Shown: piece after piece, positions 7,646-13,975 of the stretch | Numbering within the stretch: position 1 is the stretch's first letter | Layout of the letters: each line of letters begins with the position of its first letter | From: Bacteroidia bacterium | Lineage (GTDB): Bacteria; Bacteroidota; Bacteroidia; Bacteroidales; Azobacteroidaceae | Direction: 5' to 3' | Length of the DNA: 13,975 nt | Assembly: GCA_025996865.1 (NCBI GenBank) | Contig: BNTV01000120.1 | Coordinates: 1 to 13,975, forward strand | The notes under the pieces: model-generated | Seen by the model: the letters and a program-made list of their open reading frames with translations, nothing else | Database searches by the model: none | Told to the model about the DNA's origin: nothing | Made by a program: the position numbers and the translations under genes

Positions 7646-8857
7646 TTAATTAATTAACAACGAACTGTCCCCATAACTGAGAAACCGGAAATCATGCGCC
7701 AAAGCATAATCATAAATTTCACGCCATTTTCCTTTTACGAAAGCAGATATCAACAAAAGCAAAGTGCTTTTCGGTTGATGGAAATTCGTAATTATTCCAT
7801 TCACGATTTTAAAATGGTAACCGGGAGCTATCAGGATTTGCGTATGTGCAATGAGTTTATCTGATTTTCTGCTTTCCAAATAGTTGAGAATATTGTTCAA
7901 CGCATCGTTGACGGACAGTTGTCCCGAATTTTCCGAGTAGGCTTGCCATTGGGAAACACTTAATTCATCGAGGTTTACATCCGGGTTTTTCGCCAAAATT
8001 TCGCCTATGCAATACAGACTTTCCAAACTGCGTACCGAAGTAGTTCCGACGGCGAAAACATGACCGGTTTTCTTAATCAGTTGTTCGACAGTCGTTTTCT
8101 TGATGGAAAAATATTCCGTGTGCATTACATGTTCCGCCAGCGTTTCCGACTTTACCGGTTTGAAAGTACCTGCTCCCACATGCAAAGTAAGCTCTTCAAA
8201 ATCAACATTTTTCTCTCGAAGGGATTGGAAAACGGCTTCGGTAAAGTGCAAACCGGCGGTCGGCGCTGCCACTGAACCTTTGATTTTAGAGTAAATCGTT
8301 TGATAGGTTTCCTTATCGCTTTCTTCTGTTTTCCGATTCAAATAGGGAGGAATCGGTAGTTCTCCGCCAATTTCCAGGATGTCGGCGAAAGTCAAATCAG
8401 AATTATCCCACTCAAAACGAACAAGATGCACGTCACCTTCCGTTTTCAACCGCTCCACCGTGCACCGTGTACCGTGTACCTCTTTAACCAATTTTTCCCT
8501 TTTCCACCTTTTGGCATTCCCGATTAAGCAACGCCAGACGCAAGAACGGGTCTGTGCGAAAGATTGAGCGTAATCGGCCGGTTCTTCCGGTTCGAGGCAG
8601 AAAATTTCGATTTGTGCGCCGCTCGGTTTTTGGAAAAGCATTCGCGCTTGGATAACTTTTGTATTGTTGAAAACCAAAAGAGCATTTTCGGGAATGTATT
8701 CGCTGAGGTTTTGAAAAATGGTTTCGGAGATTTGGCCGTCTTTCCGGATTAATAATTTGGATTGATCCCTTTTGGGCAATGGGAATTTGGCAATCTTTTC
8801 TTCGGGGAGATTGTAGTTGAAAGCGGTGATTGGAATGGATTGAGGATTGATCATCAT
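7646..8857 (-). CDS. queA: S-adenosylmethionine:tRNA ribosyltransferase-isomerase QueA
   Basis: QueA transfers and isomerises the ribosyl group of SAM onto preQ1 in tRNA, giving epoxyqueuosine. Family blocks are FNYNLPEEKIAKFP (13-26), VFNNTKVIQARM (62-73), GELPIPPYLNR (165-175), GSVAAPTAGLHFT (194-206), LTLHVGAGTFKPV (223-235), HTEYFSI (246-252), GTTSVRSLES (271-280) and NFHQPKSTLLLLISAF (358-373). At 403 aa (or 402 from the second Met) it is somewhat longer than the roughly 350-aa enterobacterial enzyme. Part of the excess lies around 90-150, where a heptamer repeat is translated (about 127-134, VHGTRCTV). No other queuosine gene is in the window. Same-strand neighbours are the restriction operon upstream and engB downstream, both with spacers. 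The enzyme should be functional, as all core motifs are present. Confidence 0.95.
   Translation of the reverse strand: MMINPQSIPITAFNYNLPEEKIAKFPLPKRDQSKLLIRKDGQISETIFQNLSEYIPENALLVFNNTKVIQARMLFQKPSGAQIEIFCLEPEEPADYAQSFAQTRSCVWRCLIGNAKRWKREKLVKEVHGTRCTVERLKTEGDVHLVRFEWDNSDLTFADILEIGGELPIPPYLNRKTEESDKETYQTIYSKIKGSVAAPTAGLHFTEAVFQSLREKNVDFEELTLHVGAGTFKPVKSETLAEHVMHTEYFSIKKTTVEQLIKKTGHVFAVGTTSVRSLESLYCIGEILAKNPDVNLDELSVSQWQAYSENSGQLSVNDALNNILNYLESRKSDKLIAHTQILIAPGYHFKIVNGIITNFHQPKSTLLLLISAFVKGKWREIYDYALAHDFRFLSYGDSSLLIN
8457..8480. repeat. Heptanucleotide tandem repeat, ACCGTGT type, inside queA
   Basis: Plus-strand units are ACCGTGC, ACCGTGT, ACCGTGT and a partial ACC, 24 bp in all. It is read on the minus strand as part of the queA coding sequence without breaking the frame. 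It falls in the poorly conserved region between the N-terminal motifs and GELPIPPYLNR. The low divergence between units suggests a recent origin relative to the gene. Confidence 0.75.
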
Positions 8858-8951
8858 ATTTTGGGAATTTGTTCGTGTATTTCGTAGCCCTGTATGGACT
8901 TGTCAAATTTTTATGTTTAAATTCTTGTTATTGTTATTATTTCGTTGTTTT

Positions 8952-9022
8952 TTCATTCCGTTAGGAATGAATCGCTCGGTAGAAAAAATGCAACCTATCA
9001 CCTGCATTCCATATAGGAATGC
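8952..9022. repeat. Paired CATTCC/GGAATG short hairpins (REP-like element)
   Basis: The first hairpin is TTCATTCC (8952-8959), loop GTTA, GGAATGAA (8964-8971). The second is GCATTCC (9004-9010), loop ATATA, GGAATGC (9016-9022). The 32-bp spacer reads TCGCTCGGTAGAAAAAATGC followed by AACCTATCACCT. The two hairpins share the core CATTCC/GGAATG. The element fills part of the 227-bp spacer between the restriction operon's 3' end and queA. The spacer otherwise shows no gene and no clear queA promoter. From general familiarity, similar CATTCC...GGAATG units recur between genes in Bacteroidota; I could not verify this here. Confidence 0.65.
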
Positions 9023-9084
9023 GTCCTTTTATCCATTCTTTATTGATTGTTAAATTTCGCATAGTATTTATTTCGGGGCGGAGT

Positions 9085-10122
9085 TTATAATAAATTTTTT
9101 AATATATTATATCGTTCCCAATTGTAGTTTCCTTTTGTGTCAAATGCCATTTTATTGTATATTTTTGTTAGATTGTGAGTTATTCTCTGAAAAATTGTAT
9201 CGTTATGTTCGATTAGTTCCTGTTCCGAAAACAAATTCCATTCTTGCAATTGGGCAAGATATTCCGGCATACTTCTTTTGGAATTATCGATAAGTAATTG
9301 AAATTTGGATAGAAAATCGGTTGTTGAGATGATATTTATTATTTCCAAAACTTCTTCCATTGTATTTTTTTCGCCGGAAAGAAAATTCCACAATTCGCTT
9401 GCCACCAATGTCTCATCGTGGGCGAAATATTTGTTCATATTGATGATGGAATTAAGGAAACGGGGTTTATTGTAACTTGTTATCGTTTCTATTGTTGGAT
9501 TTACGGTTGGATCAAAAGGGAAACCGATGTAAAAATAAATTTTTTTGTTTGGGAACAGTCGATATAATGCGGCTTTGCCTTCCAGTATCTTTTGTTTTTC
9601 GCCCCGCATTTCGCCTGAATTGGGTTTGACTGATTTTAATTCAATGGCTGTAACTGAATTATCTGTTTCAAAAAATACATCGGTAGAAAAATCTAAAGCA
9701 TTTATCAATAAAGAATCATCGTTTTGAAATATTTGGCTGTTTTCATCATGAAGGTTTGGTTGTTTAAGTGTATTACTAAGATCTGCTATAATACGACTAA
9801 TAGCATCTCTTTGATTTTGTGTTATTTTTAAATTTCCTATCTTCTTTGACGTATATTCCCGCTTTTCACCTTCGCATAAATAATGTGCCACATTCTCAAA
9901 AAAGGTCTGTCCCAATGTGGTATTTAATCCTTGTAACCAACTGCTTAAACTTATAAAAAATGGTGTGTCGGAAACTTTTCCTGCTAATTTGTCGGCAAAA
10001 GCGTGAAAGAAAGGGCTGTTGAAATTATCACAATTATTTGCAGGCAAAAACTCACTCACAGCAACCAAAACTTTGATTATTTCTATTGATATTTGTTCTT
10101 TTATTATATTTGATAGTGCCAT
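9085..10122 (-). CDS. Type II restriction endonuclease, TdeIII-like family
   Basis: The 345-aa protein has the shape of TdeIII-family enzymes: an N-terminal helical part with 'SWLQGLNTTLGQTFFENVAH' (61-80), then a PD-(D/E)XK core with D148 and E161-L162-K163. This is followed by 'SVKPNSGEMRGEKQKILEGK' (164-183) and 'FYIGFPFDPTVNP' (197-209). The 'ELKxxKPNxGxxxGEKxKxL' string is the main reason for the family call. TdeIII-type enzymes are reported to cut GGNCC; whether this one shares that site is inference. It is the last gene of a four-gene operon, 3 bp after the nuclease-like gene, with a methyltransferase at the front. The nuclease motif is intact. Confidence 0.75.
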   Translation of the reverse strand: MALSNIIKEQISIEIIKVLVAVSEFLPANNCDNFNSPFFHAFADKLAGKVSDTPFFISLSSWLQGLNTTLGQTFFENVAHYLCEGEKREYTSKKIGNLKITQNQRDAISRIIADLSNTLKQPNLHDENSQIFQNDDSLLINALDFSTDVFFETDNSVTAIELKSVKPNSGEMRGEKQKILEGKAALYRLFPNKKIYFYIGFPFDPTVNPTIETITSYNKPRFLNSIINMNKYFAHDETLVASELWNFLSGEKNTMEEVLEIINIISTTDFLSKFQLLIDNSKRSMPEYLAQLQEWNLFSEQELIEHNDTIFQRITHNLTKIYNKMAFDTKGNYNWERYNILKNLL

Positions 10123-10125
10123 ATT

Positions 10126-11061
10126 TTACAAACCTATTTCATATCTTAATTCTTTCAAATTCTTTTCGGCAGCATATAAATCGCCCAGACTTTCATTCCC
10201 AACAAAGTGATAGCGATTATAATTTTCATACAAAGAAGTCATTACTTGATTGTATTTTTTTGCATCATTTGCAATGACATATAATCCGACATTTGAATAA
10301 TCCATCAAAGTAGCCATTCTGCCAACGCCACTCCAAACTCCTGTTGAAAGTTCTACCTCGAAAGCACATTCGGGAATAAAATTATTCCCTTTGGGTCTAA
10401 ACCATAGCACATCAATTTCCCTTAATAAATTGTAATCGGAAAATTGTAGTTGAGGACAAGTTTTTAATGTTGTAATATCTTCGAGTTTCACATCATTAAA
10501 TTTCCATGATTTATTTGGACAATAGGTTTCATATCCGCGAATATTGCCAATTTCTATCAATCGTCCTTGCATTACTGAGTGTAAACTTTTCTCTACCGTA
10601 TTTTTGTTTTCGCCTTTTATTATAGGTGGTGCTAATAATAAATCCCAATTATTTATAAATTTAGAACAATCTATTCGATTATTTCTTCCTGCTAAAACGA
10701 TGTTTAAATCTCTATCAATGTTTATTTTGTACTCTCCATTTCTATCGTGGCTGATTTGCGGAAGATATTTGAATAAAGTTTTAGCCGGAATAATAACAAT
10801 TCTATCTATTGAGCCACAAATAAACGCGACAAATGGGTTATCTATATTGGCGATTTCTTCAACGGTTAAATAATTTAAGCCGAAAAAATATCGCCTATTC
10901 CCTTCTGAAGAAGCACGTACAAGAACGTTTGCTTCGCCAATGCTATAAGTCCTTGATTTTAGAACTTTTATCAATTCTACGTTAGCGTTAAAATGTTGCG
11001 CTTGTTCGAGAAATTGTGAAGCCAATAAATCCGAGGGACTGAGTTTTTTTGTCGTATTCAT
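10126..11061 (-). CDS. Nuclease-like accessory protein of the R-M operon (D...EVE motif)
   Basis: I do not recognise a named family for this 311-aa protein. The N-terminal half (about 30-148) has alternating strands, including 'RRYFFGLNYLTVEEI' and 'NPFVAFICGSIDRIVIIPAK', ending in 'NNWDLLL'. It may be a DNA-recognition domain. The C-terminal half reads like an endonuclease core: REIDVLWFRP (214-223, D217), then CAFEVELSTG (232-241, E235 and E237) and 'GRMATLMDYSNVGLYVIAND' (247-266). A D followed by ExE in place of ExK is a known variation of the PD-(D/E)XK fold. Its ATG overlaps the stop of the 59-aa gene (ATGA), and the restriction enzyme starts 3 bp later, so translation is probably coupled. 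It may be a second nuclease subunit or a specificity partner. No membrane segments. Confidence 0.6.
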   Translation of the reverse strand: MNTTKKLSPSDLLASQFLEQAQHFNANVELIKVLKSRTYSIGEANVLVRASSEGNRRYFFGLNYLTVEEIANIDNPFVAFICGSIDRIVIIPAKTLFKYLPQISHDRNGEYKINIDRDLNIVLAGRNNRIDCSKFINNWDLLLAPPIIKGENKNTVEKSLHSVMQGRLIEIGNIRGYETYCPNKSWKFNDVKLEDITTLKTCPQLQFSDYNLLREIDVLWFRPKGNNFIPECAFEVELSTGVWSGVGRMATLMDYSNVGLYVIANDAKKYNQVMTSLYENYNRYHFVGNESLGDLYAAEKNLKELRYEIGL

Positions 11062-11237
11062 TTTATCATTTCCGTAAAAATAGTATTGTAAATAATGTGA
11101 TTAGTTTCTCCTAATCCCCATTCAAAAGCATCTTTGGCAATATCAATTTCTTCTTCGGTTAATTCCCTGCCAAGTGCTTCCATTGCTTCGTATTGCAAAT
11201 CGTCAATAGAAATTTGATATATAATATTGTCTTCCAT
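11058..11237 (-). CDS. Small acidic 59-aa protein between methyltransferase and nucleases
   Basis: This ORF starts at ATG 11237, four bases after the methyltransferase stop, and ends in TGA overlapping the next ATG (ATGA). The sequence begins MEDNIIYQISIDDLQYEAME and continues 'LGRELTEEEIDIAKDAFEWG', ending IIYNTIFTEMIK. It is rich in Glu/Asp, probably helical, and has no HTH, so it is unlike classical C (controller) proteins. The 'GRxLTEEExxxxKxxxEWGL' pattern resembles short uncharacterised proteins I have seen elsewhere in bacteria, but I cannot name a family. Tight coupling on both sides makes it a real gene. A regulator, anti-nuclease or assembly factor is possible; all are inference. 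Confidence 0.75.
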   Translation of the reverse strand: MEDNIIYQISIDDLQYEAMEALGRELTEEEIDIAKDAFEWGLGETNHIIYNTIFTEMIK

Positions 11238-11241
11238 AATT

Positions 11242-12813
11242 TTATGCTGATAATTTAGGTTGATAACTTTCCGAATACGCCGTTCTATTCAACACAGGTC
11301 GTTTGAATTGATTAACAATCTGCATTCCCGCATTTTCAGCGATGGTCGGGTACATATTATATTTGTCGTTGGCGACTAAAAATACATCGTAATCATCTGC
11401 CAAATATTTTTTGCAATTATTCAAAACATCAGAAATGCCTTGAATATAACTTGCTTGTGCATCGCGTTTTTGTCCTTTGTAAAGCGGCCCTATTTCCAAT
11501 TCGTCTTTGCGCTCAAAACCGAATAAATCGTAGGCATAAGCGTGTTGCTCGTGGTAATCAATCAGACCAACGTAAGGCGGCGAAGAAAAAATACCGTTTA
11601 TTTTTTGCTTTTCGAGCAATTGCCCAAAATCGGCATTTCTCTTTTTTATTTCTTTAAAAATATCAATATCCCTGCTGTCGCCTGTTAAACAAAGTTGAAA
11701 GGTGTCGGTTCGCAGTTTATCAAAATATTGCAAGCGTGCGATTGTGTCTTTTGTATAGGTTTTCCACCATTTTAAAATTGAAAACAACGGCTTGCACATT
11801 TTACCGTGTTTATGACAATAATAGGTGGTGGTTATCGGCTCTAACAATGTTGCCAAATCGGCATGAGTGGTGGCGCGGCAACTGCGGATTGTCCGGCTCA
11901 AAATCACGCTGACAATCTTTTTTGTGCTGATATTTTTTATTTGTTTTATTTCGTCAAAGACAAAATCTATTTCGCTACGAATATGCGCCGAATACCATTT
12001 GTCTAAAAATGTTCCGTTTTTATCCTGCCGGAGTTTTATATTGTATTGATTTACAAGTTTTTCGTAAATCGTCAAAAACATTTTTTCTTTTTCCGAACCG
12101 TACTTTTTTTCGTCAATTTCGCCCTGCGCCAAACGGTATTTATAATCAGGCACAGGAAAATATTGATTATTAAACAAATTCAATTCCTGCAATAATTTTT
12201 CTTCAAACTCAACGGCATTTGAATTTTTAATAAAATCGTCTAATTTTTTTGTGATTTGCTCAATTTCTCTTTTTATATCAGCAAAATCATATTTTCCTGT
12301 TTTGCAATTTCCAATTAATGTATTAAATACCGATATATCAATTCCTATGGCATTCATTCCGAGTTCGCAAGCCTGCACCATCGTTGTGCCGCTGCCCGAA
12401 AATGGGTCAAGAATAATATCGCCGTTTTTGAAATAAGTTTCTGTTTTGAATTTGTCCGTATGATTGTCTAAAAAATATTCAACCAACTGCGGAATAAATT
12501 TACCTTTGTATGGATGAAGCCTATGAACGTGTTTTGTGGTTTCCGCTTCCTTGTATTGGTCGAACGACAAAGCCCAATTCAAATCTTCGCCAAGCCGCTC
12601 TTTAAAATTCGATTCTCGTGAACCATTGTAAGATTGGTAATAATTGATAAGGTCTTTCAGTTCAATTTGTGTTAAACCATTATCGCCAAATTTTTTAATC
12701 CGACCATATTGAATTAAATATGTAATATTGGACGGTGTTACATTTTTTCCTATGTAATTACTTGCCCATTCGCTGGCTTCTTTTATCGTTAATAATCCGT
12801 TTGTTTCAATCAT
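11242..12813 (-). CDS. HTH-fused DNA amino-methyltransferase (probably N4-cytosine)
   Basis: The product is 523 aa from ATG 12813. A longer reading from TTG 12837 is unlikely because that TTG lies inside a -7 promoter element. The N-terminus (about 4-65, 'LLTIKEASEW', 'TPSNITYLIQYGRIKKFG') is a helix-turn-helix of MerR/excisionase type. The SAM-binding motif is LDPFSGSGTT (135-144) and the catalytic motif SSPPY (410-414). SPPY with Ser is typical of N4-cytosine enzymes, though N6-adenine cannot be excluded. SAM motif first, a long middle part (probable target recognition) and catalytic motif last give the alpha-like order. It should protect host DNA against the endonuclease encoded downstream. 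The HTH may bind its own promoter. A 63-bp internal piece (12283-12345) recurs inverted at the right end of the window. Confidence 0.85.
   Translation of the reverse strand: MIETNGLLTIKEASEWASNYIGKNVTPSNITYLIQYGRIKKFGDNGLTQIELKDLINYYQSYNGSRESNFKERLGEDLNWALSFDQYKEAETTKHVHRLHPYKGKFIPQLVEYFLDNHTDKFKTETYFKNGDIILDPFSGSGTTMVQACELGMNAIGIDISVFNTLIGNCKTGKYDFADIKREIEQITKKLDDFIKNSNAVEFEEKLLQELNLFNNQYFPVPDYKYRLAQGEIDEKKYGSEKEKMFLTIYEKLVNQYNIKLRQDKNGTFLDKWYSAHIRSEIDFVFDEIKQIKNISTKKIVSVILSRTIRSCRATTHADLATLLEPITTTYYCHKHGKMCKPLFSILKWWKTYTKDTIARLQYFDKLRTDTFQLCLTGDSRDIDIFKEIKKRNADFGQLLEKQKINGIFSSPPYVGLIDYHEQHAYAYDLFGFERKDELEIGPLYKGQKRDAQASYIQGISDVLNNCKKYLADDYDVFLVANDKYNMYPTIAENAGMQIVNQFKRPVLNRTAYSESYQPKLSA
12283..12345 (-). 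repeat. Internal copy of the 63-bp inverted duplicate (within the methyltransferase)
   Basis: These 63 bases are identical to the reverse complement of 13913-13975. They encode the methyltransferase stretch around 'DISVFNTLIGNCKTGKYDF', just after the SAM-binding motif. Identity ends abruptly at 12345. On the other side comparison stops because the window ends. Confidence 0.95.
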
Positions 12814-12834
12814 TTTTCTACTTTTTCTTTCCTG

Positions 12835-12842
12835 CAAAAATA
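12835..12842 (-). promoter_or_regulatory. -7 element of the R-M operon promoter
   Basis: On the minus strand TATTTTTG fits TAnnTTTG exactly, 21 nt before the chosen methyltransferase ATG. A TTTG occurs 23 nt upstream, slightly farther than the usual 19-21 nt for a -33 box, so that element is weak. Transcription would start about 10-15 nt before the ATG. This element contains the alternative TTG start and argues against it. Confidence 0.5.
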
Positions 12843-12918
12843 CATCAAATAATCTAAATTTCGTGCAAACTCAAAGTTTAATTTTTAGTTTCCGGTGCCA
12901 AATCCCAATTATTTCCCG

Positions 12919-12926
12919 TAAATTTG
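12919..12926 (+). promoter_or_regulatory. -7 element of the DUF2027-Smr gene
   Basis: TAAATTTG matches TAnnTTTG exactly and lies 24 nt before the ATG at 12951. No good -33 TTTG is visible at 19-21 nt. It is divergent from the R-M promoter, about 76 bp away, so the 137-bp spacer serves both genes. Binding of the methyltransferase HTH here could affect both, which is inference. Confidence 0.5.
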
Positions 12927-12950
12927 CACCTCAAATTAATATAGAAAAAT

Positions 12951-13943
12951 ATGAAAATAGGAGACAAAATCCGCTACCTGAACGCCGTAGGCGGAGGAAT
13001 CGTGAAAAGCTTCAAAAACAAAGATATTGTCTGGGTAGAAGAAGACGATGGTTTTGAAACACCGGCGCTGATTCGTGAATGTATTGTCGTCGAATCTGAT
13101 GGAAAACCGGTTACAACGGTTTCCAAAGCAGGATTACCCAAACAGGCGCCTTTACCCGAATCGCCTAAACCTCAACCCGTTGAACAAACAATTACCGAAC
13201 GTCCCGGTGGCGACCGGCTCAATGTCTATCTGGCATATTTGCCTATGGATATAAAAATGTTGGGAAAATCCAATTACGAAGCTTTTTTGGTGAACAATAG
13301 CAATTATTTTCTCTTTTTCAATTACATGTGCCGGCATAATAACGCTTGGATAAGCCGTCATTCTGAAATCATTGAACCCAATACCCGCCTTTTCATCGAG
13401 GAATTTTCCAAAGAACAACTCAATGATTTAGAACGAATTTGCGTTCAATTGGTAGCTTTCAAAAAAGATAAACCTTTCGGTTTGAAAAATACTTACAGCG
13501 TGGAGCTTCGTATCGACGGCGTGAAATTTTACAAACTGCATAGCTTTTGCGAAAATGATTTTTTTGAGGACGAGGCGTTAATTTATCCGCTTGTCGTTAA
13601 TGATTCGGCGACACGCGAGATGTTGGTTTCAGCTTCCGATTTGCAGGAAGCGATGACTCAGAAAGTAAAGGCGGATTATCCACATCATCAGCCGCTGCCG
13701 GCCAAAAAAGAAAAATCAGTTCCCATTCTTGAAATAGATTTGCACATTAACCAACTGTTGGATTCGACTACCGGTTTGAGTAATGGAGATATACTGAATG
13801 TTCAATTAGATACATTCCGGAAAACATTGGAAGAAAATAAAAATAAAAAAGGACAAAAAATCGTTTTTATACATGGAAAAGGCGAAGGCGTTTTGAGGAA
13901 TGCCGTTTTGGCGGAATTGATATATCGGTATTTAATACATTAA
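12951..13943 (+). CDS. DUF2027 and Smr domain protein, C-terminus replaced at a junction
   Basis: As written it is 330 aa. The N-terminus, 'KIGDKIRYLNAVGGGIVKSF' (2-21), is a small SH3-like module typical of DUF2027 proteins of Bacteroidales. A Pro-rich linker (about 62-85) leads to a central beta-rich domain (about 88-215). The C-terminus is an Smr domain with DLH (263-265), TTGLSNGDILNVQL (273-286) and HGKGEGVLR (308-316). Smr domains are nuclease-like and related to the MutS2 C-terminus. Homologues continue about 30 residues beyond this point, with a segment ending in the style of 'FGATMVTI'. Here the reading leaves the family after AEL (321-323), because bases from 13913 on are a copy of methyltransferase DNA. 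The last seven residues, IYRYLIH, are therefore not native. Role in vivo is unknown; nucleic-acid binding is likely. Confidence 0.85.
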   Translation: MKIGDKIRYLNAVGGGIVKSFKNKDIVWVEEDDGFETPALIRECIVVESDGKPVTTVSKAGLPKQAPLPESPKPQPVEQTITERPGGDRLNVYLAYLPMDIKMLGKSNYEAFLVNNSNYFLFFNYMCRHNNAWISRHSEIIEPNTRLFIEEFSKEQLNDLERICVQLVAFKKDKPFGLKNTYSVELRIDGVKFYKLHSFCENDFFEDEALIYPLVVNDSATREMLVSASDLQEAMTQKVKADYPHHQPLPAKKEKSVPILEIDLHINQLLDSTTGLSNGDILNVQLDTFRKTLEENKNKKGQKIVFIHGKGEGVLRNAVLAELIYRYLIH

Positions 13944-13975
13944 TTGGAAATTGCAAAACAGGAAAATATGATTTT
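13913..13975 (+). repeat. Terminal copy of the 63-bp inverted duplicate (methyltransferase fragment)
   Basis: The plus strand here encodes DISVFNTLIGNCKTGKYDF in the frame starting at 13919, identical to the methyltransferase on the minus strand at 12345-12283. It begins inside the Smr coding sequence and runs to the window edge. The first bases, GGAATTG, may be microhomology shared by the two joined sequences. Confidence 0.95.

Noticed and set aside
8484..8906. 140-aa minus-strand reading overlapping queA
   Set aside because: It is a frame-shifted shadow of queA; all conserved QueA motifs are in the other frame.
12863..13057. 64-aa plus-strand reading at the start of the Smr gene
   Set aside because: It overlaps the DUF2027 start out of frame and translates to low-complexity Arg-rich sequence.
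12283..13975. HsdS-type invertible specificity switch
   Set aside because: There is no invertase gene or second target-recognition domain, and the repeat lies just after the SAM motif rather than at a recognition-domain border; kept only as an alternative to the artifact reading.

Overview
The window reads as a Bacteroidales/Bacteroidota chromosome fragment. Evidence: the gene content (a DUF4494 gene beside yggS and engB, a DUF2027-Smr protein, a GH123/DUF4091 glycosidase), several TAnnTTTG-type -7 promoter elements, weak Shine-Dalgarno sequences and an AT-rich composition. Its length and its abnormal right end suggest a draft or metagenome/single-cell contig. No rRNA, tRNA, CRISPR array or insertion sequence was found.

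Layout, left to right. Positions 1-1945 hold two tandem paralogues of the AAA-ATPase-like/PD-(D/E)XK family (DUF1703 type). The first lacks its 5' end. They are separated by a perfect 23-bp inverted repeat built of heptamers. A possible gene remnant follows at 1950-2046, then an exported GH123/DUF4091 glycosidase (2101-3825). Convergent to it is a minus-strand pair: a DHOD-like flavoprotein without the usual catalytic Cys, then a CPBP membrane protease (5731-3835), with a recognisable promoter. Next is a minus-strand housekeeping cluster engB - DUF4494 - yggS (7577-5802), with its own promoter, and queA (8857-7646).

Positions 9085-12813 are a compact four-gene restriction-modification operon on the minus strand: an HTH-fused amino-methyltransferase, a 59-aa acidic protein, a 311-aa nuclease-like protein with a D...EVE motif, and a TdeIII-like restriction endonuclease. 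Gaps are 4 bp, an ATGA overlap and 3 bp. A pair of CATTCC/GGAATG hairpins lies between this island and queA. The methyltransferase is divergent from a DUF2027-Smr gene (12951-13943).

The last 63 bases of the window are an exact inverted copy of an internal piece of the methyltransferase gene. They cut the Smr domain short. This is most simply an inverted (foldback) chimera or assembly-graph junction, less probably a real inversion. Three unrelated heptanucleotide tandem repeats occur in the window: AATTGAG, AAAACTA and ACCGTGT. One is translated inside queA.
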